From a virus: 23,970 nucleotides of DNA. A model generated the notes under the pieces. That model saw only the letters and a program-made list of their open reading frames with translations, made no database searches and was not told the origin of the DNA. Positions 20,801-23,970 of the stretch are shown in pieces. Made by a program: the position numbers and the translations under genes. Position 1 is the stretch's first letter. Each line of letters starts with the position of its first letter. The stretch is taken from positions 1 to 23,970 of IMG/VR virus record IMGVR_UViG_3300010299_002864, one strand, 5' to 3'.

Positions 20801-23511
20801 CCCGGATCTTTAACATAAATTTTGGTAAAAGTATTTTTATTTTTTAAGGTTGTTATAAAGTGAAATCCAGAAGACACCCCAACAATGTCAATTTCATTTT
20901 CCTTACGAAGAGCATCTTGTTGGGTATTGAATAATTTAATTTTATTATCAGTCAGAATTCCAACAAAGTATGTTGAACTATCTACAATTCCAGGAAGGTT
21001 TTGGTTCTTATTGGAATCATATATAACTTCCTCTCCATCTTCGAATGGAATAGTGGTCAAAAACTGTATGGTATTACCTATGGTTTCAACGTTTAAATCT
21101 GCCTTAAAACCAGCGGAAACTCTAGTACTAACAAAGTTTGACTCTAAAGCACAACCTACTCCATTACCACCGGTTATCGTTACTTTTGGCTTTTCTTGAT
21201 AACCATATCCGGCATTTAATATATTAACTTCTCTGACCGTGCCACTTAGATTTAAATGTGCCTTTACAGAGTTTCCAGTTTCATCTCGTACTTCTATAGG
21301 TGGTGATTCAATAACATCATATTCTTCACCTGGATTAGTGACCTCAATAGAAGATAGTCCACCATAGTAAATATTTTCGTCAAACAAAGTTGGTGATAAT
21401 ACTTCAACACCATTTATCAACATTCCAACTTCTCTATTAAAAGTTGTCCTTTCGTTTAAATCATCAAATAGAGACTTGGAAGTTTTAAATGGGAATTTTT
21501 TTAATAACTTCTGGTGTTTTAGACTTTTTCCCTCATATCCAGATTTATAGAAAATATCACCTGATATTCCCGGATTAACATTAATATACTTTTCGGAAAA
21601 AATATCAGATTTACTATATGACAATTTTATATTATTTTTATCAACTCTTGTTGCATAATAAAGTCCAGTAGAAAGTCCAGAACTATTAGAAGTATTATCA
21701 TAATATAATACTTCTCCACTTAAATAATTATGATCTGGAATATTAAAAGTATCTGTAGAAGCTGAACCAGCGTTAGTTATTCCAATTTTCTTATTATCAG
21801 TTGAGAAAACTGTATAGTTTGGTAATCCAGAAGATGTTACATAGAAAAATTTCTCATCAGAATCAATATAAGTGTTTTGGACTCCTGCTGAAATGTTTCC
21901 AAGATCTTGGAAATAATTACTATAGTGATTTACTTTGTAAATTCTTTTCCTCAATATAGATGATTCCAAAACAGTAAATGATCCAGGATTCAACACCTGA
22001 ATCAGAACTGTATTTGCATATTTTTTAATTAAGTCTGAAGCAGAATATTCTACATCAATAATTTTAGCCTGTGTATTGTTATTAGAAGAATCTACTAAAA
22101 GAATTTCTTCCCCAACATAAAAATAAACTTTATCAAATAATTGAACTCTATATTTTGTACTATCAACCTGAGATATTACTTGAATATTGTGATTAGTTGG
22201 TAAATTATACATCCAACTATTAAATTCATATTCATCAAATAAATCTCTACCAAACCCAGACAGAGAAATAGAATCCCCCACTCTTAGATTAGAAGTTTTT
22301 GAAAAATCGATACTATCAATTACATTGACAACTCTAAATTCTACCTTAGATGTATTTCCTACACCAATGTAACTAAAAGCAAATTTTTCCTCAGTCAAAT
22401 CTAAACCAAAGTCTAAAGGTTTAGATACATTTGTGACTCCAGTAAACTGATTTATATTTTTTCCAGTATAGTTTATTGTAATATAGTCAGAATTTCGTGG
22501 TTTTACTATAATTGATCCAGAATTAGCAAATCCAACTGTAGAGTCAACTAAAATATTATCATCATTTTGCGAAACACTTTCCAAAATTCTAGTTTTACCA
22601 GATACTTCAAAATTGCCACTAAATGAAGTACTATCTAGAGAAATTTCATAAAAATTCTTATTAGCAACAGGTCTATATTCCACATTGAAAATAGAAGCAC
22701 TTACAGTTCCAATACCAGCTATGTTCTGGAACAAAAAGTTACCTTTGGTGTCTATTGGATCACCACCAGAGATTTTTTCTACAAGAATATTTTTTGTAAT
22801 AAAGTATGAGTTAGAAGATGGAGTTAAAGTATAGTCCTGTGGTTTGATTATCTCAATATCGGAACCATATAAAATTTTGAAGAGTAGTTTATATGACTGA
22901 TCTGTTCCCTTAGATGAATATAAATCCTTGATTTTATAGGCTATATTTTCTACAGAAATATTTTCATAAAAATCTCTGGACTCAAATCCTGGTAAAAATT
23001 CATACTTGAATTTTTCAAAAAACTCAACTAAAAATAAATTACTTAAATTAGAAACTACAGCTCCACTTAAATGTTCTTCGGTATTAGTAGATGTAAATAC
23101 AGCAAATTCTGGGTTATCTAATGCTCTTAGATTTTCAATTCCACTAAATCCTCTTATACAATTATTAAAAGATGTCTCAGTTTTAGAAGTATATGTGATG
23201 ATTTCGTTGTTTATCTTCAATAAACCATAGGTATCAGGCCAACCTTTTGTTGAGGTTACGTTTATTGATGTATCAAAACTCAGAACGTCAGAAGTTAGTG
23301 AAGTTTCTTCAATTAAGTCGATATTATTGAACTTTTTAGTATTTTTATACTTAGTTATGTTCGAAATAATGTCAATAGAACCCGATTGGCTCTCCATTGA
23401 CTTATAATACTGTTCAAGAAACTCTACAAGAAGAGGTGATTCTACAGATAGAAACTCTGGAATTTGTGATTCTAGGATAGAACCAATTTTTACCCTTTTA
23501 ATTTCTGACAT
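8803..23511 (-). CDS. gp7: giant gp7-position baseplate wedge protein, 4902 residues
   Basis: One uninterrupted frame of 4902 residues, about 540 kDa, between gp6-like and gp8 genes, the slot of T4 gp7 (wedge initiator, 1032 residues). Layout by residue: 1-245, a partly helical head with IPEFLSVESPLLVEFLEQYY (18-37) and LYSSKGTDQSYKLLFKILYG, resembling the start of other cyanophage baseplate proteins; about 250-1200, beta-rich with GGxGY hairpins; 1218-1337, a YHYH-like domain; 1340-2500, more beta modules; about 2520-3030, alpha-helical repeats with CxDV and GYIIDGVAQDL motifs; 3172-3307, a 55-residue duplication; 3600-3680, paired GGSGY units; 3755-4030, about 100-residue repeats with TTTIFPDGTS; 4337-4650, a likely seven-bladed propeller; 4890-4902, the tail SPKVLRTRTVVSQ. 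No signal peptide or membrane segment is seen. Start ATG at 23511 is one base past the gp6 stop. The gp7 label rests on synteny; a fibre-like adhesin carried in the same slot is the alternative. Confidence 0.8.
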   Translation of the reverse strand: MSEIKRVKIGSILESQIPEFLSVESPLLVEFLEQYYKSMESQSGSIDIISNITKYKNTKKFNNIDLIEETSLTSDVLSFDTSINVTSTKGWPDTYGLLKINNEIITYTSKTETSFNNCIRGFSGIENLRALDNPEFAVFTSTNTEEHLSGAVVSNLSNLFLVEFFEKFKYEFLPGFESRDFYENISVENIAYKIKDLYSSKGTDQSYKLLFKILYGSDIEIIKPQDYTLTPSSNSYFITKNILVEKISGGDPIDTKGNFLFQNIAGIGTVSASIFNVEYRPVANKNFYEISLDSTSFSGNFEVSGKTRILESVSQNDDNILVDSTVGFANSGSIIVKPRNSDYITINYTGKNINQFTGVTNVSKPLDFGLDLTEEKFAFSYIGVGNTSKVEFRVVNVIDSIDFSKTSNLRVGDSISLSGFGRDLFDEYEFNSWMYNLPTNHNIQVISQVDSTKYRVQLFDKVYFYVGEEILLVDSSNNNTQAKIIDVEYSASDLIKKYANTVLIQVLNPGSFTVLESSILRKRIYKVNHYSNYFQDLGNISAGVQNTYIDSDEKFFYVTSSGLPNYTVFSTDNKKIGITNAGSASTDTFNIPDHNYLSGEVLYYDNTSNSSGLSTGLYYATRVDKNNIKLSYSKSDIFSEKYINVNPGISGDIFYKSGYEGKSLKHQKLLKKFPFKTSKSLFDDLNERTTFNREVGMLINGVEVLSPTLFDENIYYGGLSSIEVTNPGEEYDVIESPPIEVRDETGNSVKAHLNLSGTVREVNILNAGYGYQEKPKVTITGGNGVGCALESNFVSTRVSAGFKADLNVETIGNTIQFLTTIPFEDGEEVIYDSNKNQNLPGIVDSSTYFVGILTDNKIKLFNTQQDALRKENEIDIVGVSSGFHFITTLKNKNTFTKIYVKDPGRGYSNRKVKVPSLLSANNVSGINTFDSYVYARNHGFSNEEYVIYQSSDTPISGLSTSSYYQVKVVDNNRFRLYNAGVSTQLSSENYDKNKFVKFESLGVGTHIFGYPPIEIKVESKSGTGATTIINSELIPIVLGSIDDVYIEDGGIGFGCTNIVNFHRRPDVGVSSITSNAILKPIIIEGSIVDVQIINRGKGFRKNCQILVDGVGNFAQLEPIISDGSIQAVNIVFGGVGYASSNTTLTLKNRGQNAKFLANVTEWKINQIFKSKDVINKDDDGILYSSKNTDLGLQFISFYVPKNLRYQLSDNFTENNKENTGTLNHSPILGYAYDGNPIYGPYAYNTTTGGFIRRMNPGYVLDVDTTSGKRPPSFEGGFFVNDYKYDGSGDLDIHNGRFAITPEYPNGVYAYFSTIDVSASNESTPKYPYVVGPYFYNKPVEENFLPGFNQDFNVFDTTLTRNIGPYYLNRSSSSYDLIETVLEEYKQEFSVTAINSGKIEDVSIFSSGDNYKVNDPVDVDITGSGGVQPNIVVSELDGREVDAFTVVQEKIQNAEFNIRTPNTVIRTSGPHGIDNGQPITITGISTITSSAFEGVQIVEVKNKEVELSEDIADEATTTKFTFIKVKDVNGFQVNDFIGIGTEKLLITKIDFQRSGFHVNRLENTGIHTISGGNVNLLPREFSIPTGNVTDYVIKNYTTFFDPKSDVGIGSTGSFRTVVGFGNSTTEMKLIPPRSIYLPGHKFYTGQPLKYNSGSGFAGTSLYVNNVGVAQSIQLEDDQTVYAVNLGRDFIGLSTVGFTTSSTNGIGTNNNSVEFWDQEDFSGVIGAAHSLTTINPKITATLEKSSGIVTTTSNHNLQVGDEILFNVSTDYNEVVKVFFDPVNRKVLMREVAFSDSDVSLSDSSIDVSSYTGNIVTGDKVLYISAYPINGLENYSTYYVLRTDPNTIKLCKYRSDIEDSNFINFTSIGGVDQKLHFVNPQITCIRTTKIEFDVSDSSLSSLDLQFYFDVNFVEKINERTGFFVEREGIPGDPGAKIILDLSSQFFPIYYGLFTKGTSEQSKNQISTDIDVLSHNKISIVNHRLNSRFKLTSVSDKSFTFFSDKKPTFIENQILTQNLTTFSYKTTSHSALGPISKLKINFPGRGFNKVPRVREVKSERGTNAVVKLISPNIGRVETFTRVKDGFDYPTDPTLSPSLSVPTVLGVKDIRTIDYIGITTGGRRYNSPPKLLVKNNDLDIELGAVISGGSVTNVTINKNSTSIAKPLEVITIFNSNGYEIDNISVVGNSITLELSNVAGLTPFIPTGFGSTDFVYPFNVGDEIFVENCRLTDETRALGRANFNSSSYDYAFFTVTGISSINNTVTYDMTGISTGTFGDYSDEFNLGTVINKNDMPVFEMILKDDVNYASNEVVTSPRFSGRIMERGWDGRLNQMRLKNVSGDITVGDKIYGETSKITGTVEYFDKFNLFATLGVSRDKTASVDLSSGILNEYSQRISDNFYYQKFSYSIKGGVPYDKWRESVRSIVHPSGFKEFSDLEIVTSPTQNEVNVGIARSVNMKPKLAVSDSFTFLNVDEVISMSVRKNFARVYEEELLENGSTQNVYFDEGVDLEAYIMNRTNKVLNIDDISDQFNGTSEQYLRGRYADASDLLDLNREFIKEEVVAFVEFNYPNIGLSTTYSKEKCLRDTGFIVDAVSHDLKYNSNNKSVEAGLAYWDAGSSYVTNETEETLFAYNYVKFIGQYVINNQTPPTLYQSSVQQQFNFTVTPDPLNNNVNRYKDSRDLILANKREIQDRSLASVAIGFPDFYFPGDNQTNERSRYYDGYRLIQVNRQEIIDTSYSNSLSVYPGLSTVTSQYKSDLGKFIDAVSVDIFTGGNAYSREFTASYFNNDIIIPGSLTGGQSESLYGFVQSRDLMRSAVRNGLSIQDLTVTDGPPTYGVGTTVSNTDSNACSDVQFNIVSLVGVITSIISLGSTATLPVLNVGTYTTGGNKCFRDLGYIIDGVAQDLSYGTNQHTIYNTKKYFDGVGVALTNGLLGEESESIYVFESSRGYMKDAVTNQLYSKDLTITADPLTGFNTDPSSCADVQTNIDTLVGILTVAIGNSSLAGIPTEFYGTADCADVRSSLGNYVGIITTIIGLGTNFAPDLTFPSLTRGGAVVGLTTFKLKNKGISLFKHEFTSSSIDVTTDTFTIPNHNFQSGQELIYSYSNGSPIGIATTSYVSGPVDSLLNVYDFDGTSVLENGYAGALTTSITGVSTVLSPVGPSFKQYVQTVGNGTTGTGAEFNVTITYSVSTGQPLSTSITLIKGGSGYSIGETVSIAGTYMGGTTPTNDLSFVVSATGPTVLDAEANQSYSEVPSSDATGATFNVFRNNDGEIASVDVLNGGSGYDSNSVISIAGTYIGGSGSNDDLSFRPLELGTDSLPANLFVFKLNDNQFKLSGLSTSVFLNLTGVGTATHSLEYKDPNASVMITIDGVIQKPLSRKSLEVVLASSVSTASTDILSIASGISSLNVRDIINLDNELVSIKKIGVSSENHVEVERGYFGTVAAAHTIGAAATVLNGSFNIIGDIIYFDTAPYGQIGPVGLETGSIFGGRAFSRRFDAGTPEDKNILFDDISLSFTGIAATEFTLKSNNQTTNTVFNDVNNSTEISNNPIVLINNVFQNPSVDYTVDGSGTNVLRFLSGTPNAGRISKVSISTSFGYIPLIGAAATVVVSAAGTISDVVVTGGGSGYRSAPVVSIASTIGTGASITATVGAGGTITGYTVVNAGSGYTTTSLPVAAIGLPTGYSALSLDYADGSSGVGQDARLSVQIGMGSSVINFKFDRPGLGYKLGDKLTPVGIYTNTSIRYDSLNISNVLYNNTTGLTTITTDSVHNLSEDDLVTLTGIAFTCGYDEVGIQTFSYDEASGICTVVTYSPHGLLRDDVPANQTSDEVFLFNLPFSCAAEHAGVTTTIFPDGTSSYGRVFPVLTSISSTTFTMNAGVSTIPHIFEGWSEIGITTFSYYEVTGLSTVTTSTNHEFAVGDKVTLAGLAFTCDSQYVGLTTTIFPDGTSEYGYTFTVTAVNSATEFEFLAGISTIVHYYTGGGHTKKVPTVQRVLRYTDDSTDGARDFRVVSIGSTNEFTVLAGSISTIPHYYTQGGIVTFKQYEPFILTVEEVQTDTFAGFYPGQFIQFDDISTFFNGFRKKFTLATTLNGVRTVIGLKVPDGTDLDITNNIFIYINDVLQVPGTSYSFSGSRITFTEAPKAGSKCVILYYRGSSVDVELIDPPKTIKPGDNIVIQENPLDPYDISQFDRVVKKIVTSDQLETFNYYSVGIITDPTRVRPLTWKKQLSDTVISGTLYSKSRPSLQSGVKPFATVIKKILPDDTSIYVDNAYPLFTDIDKLSEDIRDILILENKTVEQCLTETVVATSSTVSTINITNGGVGYANTLSPKVIISESSINQKDPIFNWKGSTGLTTTYSLNSLKFNDRFVAVGANAVYATSYDGIDWQIGTVGFGQTQSIDFNSIESVGIGTSNLLVSVGSLGKIVKATDYNTSTSVWEQIPLKEDVALPGFGVINQVGSGYTGTFNQIVYSSVTDSWVAVGAAGSIFVATGVTTDAFINRFSSTLSDLNSVAFGAEYFVAVGADGVIRTSNNGAIWENASSPVSTNLNKVIYADGRFVAVGNNGKVLRNLTRDTYEIIANNLGTLDITNVYYSYGFYVATVSNGDVYYSFDLSDWIYRSTNQSNYINDFVFEDSLGSDGRYVIVGVGATAMYAEPVLNRATAISSVTNGVVTSIEVDNPGFGYDPNNPPPAIVELDTYKTETVKSFKVVGDFGIIIGIQTYISGTPGIGTTSPKISFTLKSEQYDNSTLGIGYSSLNVLGVTNSQLSKGDYFVITDSNVETGGNLIGISTLLGGMSSYPDSVVGVATQFLDGVYRVEDVTTPSIGIVTVTCNFAPMIDNYVQVWPRGENDTGVNTGGFYGRYSWAKIYDYQNRILGDPQTFDVFIDNGITGLSTSPKVLRTRTVVSQ
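9561..10503 (-). other. probable seven-bladed beta-propeller in the giant wedge protein
   Basis: Encodes residues 4337-4650. Seven strand repeats of the form (F/Y/W)VAVG-x-x-G-x-(V/I) begin at residues 4363, 4409, 4472, 4513, 4552, 4591 and 4636. Several are followed by Asp-box-like turns: SYDGIDW (4375-4381), SNNGAIW (4525-4531) and SFDLSDW (4604-4610). Spacing is 39 to 63 residues. This resembles BNR/sialidase or Ycf48-type propellers; no catalytic residues can be assigned. Confidence 0.7.
11410..12250 (-). repeat. tandem ~100-residue repeats with TTTIFPDGTS motif
   Basis: Two near-complete copies lie at 12147-11848 and 11847-about 11569. Both start GI-x-TFSY-x-E and carry an FxC cysteine step, then TTTIFPDGTS-x-YG and an AG-x-STI-x-H ending. 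A truncated copy precedes them (LTTITTDSVHNLSEDDLVTL and TGIAFTC), and a decayed copy follows, ending AGSISTIPHYYTQGG. Copy 1 has an extra loop rich in D and N before its cysteine. Confidence 0.78.
13591..13998 (-). repeat. two-copy internal repeat ending SIAGTYxGG
   Basis: Copy 1 is 13998-13822 and copy 2 is 13752-13591 on the minus strand. Copy 1 runs from GTGAEFNV through GGSGYSIGETVSIAGTYMGG to NDLSFVV. Copy 2 runs from ATGATFNV through GGSGYDSNSVISIAGTYIGG to DDLSFRP. A spacer of about 23 residues separates them. The order of elements is identical, so this is a tandem duplication of one beta module. Confidence 0.78.
14400..15960 (-). repeat. alpha-helical repeat region of the giant wedge protein
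   Basis: Encodes residues about 2518-3038, which look mainly helical in an otherwise beta-rich protein. Three related segments align: CLRDTGFIVDAVSHDLKYN (C2578), SDLGKFIDAVSVDIFTGGN (D2753) and CFRDLGYIIDGVAQDLSYGT (C2886), each followed by an aromatic-rich helix such as YNTKKYFDG. Three shorter helices share C-x-D-V: CSDVQFNIVSLVGVITSII (C2845), CADVQTNIDTLVGILTVAIG (C2976) and CADVRSSLGNYVGIITTIIG (C3012). The copies are diverged and found by eye in protein, not DNA. Confidence 0.68.
19500..19860 (-). other. YHYH-like domain within the giant wedge protein
   Basis: Encodes residues about 1218-1337. The block contains HSPILGYAYDGNPIYGPYAY (from H1224), then DLDIHNGRFAITPEYPNGVY and YFSTID. 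This follows the HSPxxGxAxDGxPIYG ... DxxNGRxxxTxEYPxGxYHYF pattern of the YHYH protein family. The family's name motif reads Y-A-Y-F here (1308-1311), so its histidine is replaced by alanine. Function of this domain in phage baseplates is unknown to me. Confidence 0.72.
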
Positions 23512-23512
23512 T

Positions 23513-23970
23513 TTATCTCGTATACTTTCCGTTTAGGTAGCTAGATGTAGTTACATAATTTGTTGCAGAAGAATTTTCGCCAGAACTGACAACATCTTCT
23601 ACAATATTTACCACAGTATTTTGAACGTCCAATTGCAGATACAGATCCTGCAGTCCGATGATATCGTTCGATTCTGGTATTGCTTGGACCTCAACAAATC
23701 CATTGGTTAAAGAAGCAGATGTTATATTAACAACATCTAATCTTATTTCACCTCTAATATAATCAACAGTTCCTGCAATATTTTTCACATTTACAGGTAA
23801 ATTATTCACCAATTTAAAGAAGAAAATCGTACCTGTTTTTTTATCCGTAGAAGATGGTCTATCCGCCATATAAAGAGTTTCATTTACACCATCAATTGTA
23901 AATCCAGTAGATTTTATTGAATATCCAGAATCTCTAATATGTATTTGATTTCCAAAACAGAGTTCATAGG
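23513..23970 (-). CDS. gp6: baseplate wedge subunit gp6, C-terminal part only
   Basis: The 3' end of a gene that enters from the right edge. The frame is open from 23970 and ends with TAA at 23513-23515, giving 152 complete codons. A methionine at 23869 lies inside the frame, but 33 further open codons precede it, beginning YELCFGNQIHIRDSGYSIKS, so it is not the real start. The visible part is beta-rich, with GTIFFFKLVNN and GTVDYIRGEIRLDVVNI, and then a low-complexity tail ending SSYLNGKYTR. Position directly before the gp7-position and gp8 genes is that of T4 gene 6, whose product dimerises and ties neighbouring wedges together. The pattern G-x-V-D-Y-x-x-G-E-I fits my memory of the C-terminal part of T4-like gp6, but most of the protein lies outside the window, so the call depends largely on synteny. 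Confidence 0.72.
   Translation of the reverse strand, partial: YELCFGNQIHIRDSGYSIKSTGFTIDGVNETLYMADRPSSTDKKTGTIFFFKLVNNLPVNVKNIAGTVDYIRGEIRLDVVNITSASLTNGFVEVQAIPESNDIIGLQDLYLQLDVQNTVVNIVEDVVSSGENSSATNYVTTSSYLNGKYTR
23516..23520 (-). promoter_or_regulatory. possible ribosome binding site of the giant gene, inside the gp6 3' end
   Basis: The minus strand reads CGAGATAAAATG across the junction. The GAG core lies five bases before the ATG at 23511 and overlaps the last codons of the gp6-like gene; the gp6 stop TAA is separated from the ATG by one A. This layout suggests translational coupling. The match to the Shine-Dalgarno consensus is short. A GGAAAG further upstream is the other candidate. 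Confidence 0.35.

Noticed and set aside
8803-23511. The 4902-codon gene as an artefact of several genes joined by assembly error
   Set aside because: The frame is continuous without a stop, base composition is even along it, and the same repeat modules occur at both ends. Read mapping would still be the decisive test.
23513-23869. A complete 118-residue gene starting at the ATG at 23869
   Set aside because: The same frame stays open for 33 more codons to the window edge with gp6-like character, so this is the tail of a longer gene, not a small separate gene.

Overview
This is an AT-rich window (roughly 35-40% G+C by eye). It reads as part of the baseplate-wedge cluster of a T4-like myovirus. 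Gene order, protein type and base composition fit a marine cyanophage (Synechococcus or Prochlorococcus host) best; a T4-like phage of another AT-rich marine bacterium such as SAR11 is also possible. No host gene, tRNA, mobile element, CRISPR array or auxiliary metabolic gene is visible.

All genes lie on the minus strand and fill more than 99% of the window. In transcription order (right to left) they are: (1) the 3' end of a gp6-like baseplate wedge gene, 23513-23970, running off the right edge; (2) a 14.7-kb gene for a 4902-residue protein in the gp7 slot, 8803-23511; (3) a gp8 baseplate wedge gene, 7174-8769, 531 residues; (4) a DUF4815-type virion structural gene, starting at 7167 and still open at base 1 (at least 2389 residues). 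The gaps between them are 1, 33 and 6 bases, so they look like one late operon. The only visible regulatory signal is a T4-late-promoter-like ACTAAATA box in the 33-base gap before gp8.

In T4, gp10, gp7, gp8, gp6, gp53 and gp25 build the wedge, six of which surround the hub; the order 6-7-8 is kept here. The T4-like identity rests mainly on gp8, whose N-terminal, central and C-terminal motifs match T4 gp8. The gp7 and gp6 calls lean on synteny plus general character.

The striking feature is size and modularity. The gp7-position protein is nearly five times the length of T4 gp7 (1032 residues). It appears to be a mosaic: an N-terminal helical baseplate-type domain, many GGxGY beta-hairpin units, HxLxxGD-type beta modules, a YHYH-like domain, an alpha-helical repeat region, two sets of internal duplications, a probable seven-bladed beta-propeller and a conserved-looking C-terminal tail. 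The same GGxGY unit also occurs in gp8 and in the DUF4815 protein, which suggests these neighbouring virion proteins share an expanding repeat repertoire.
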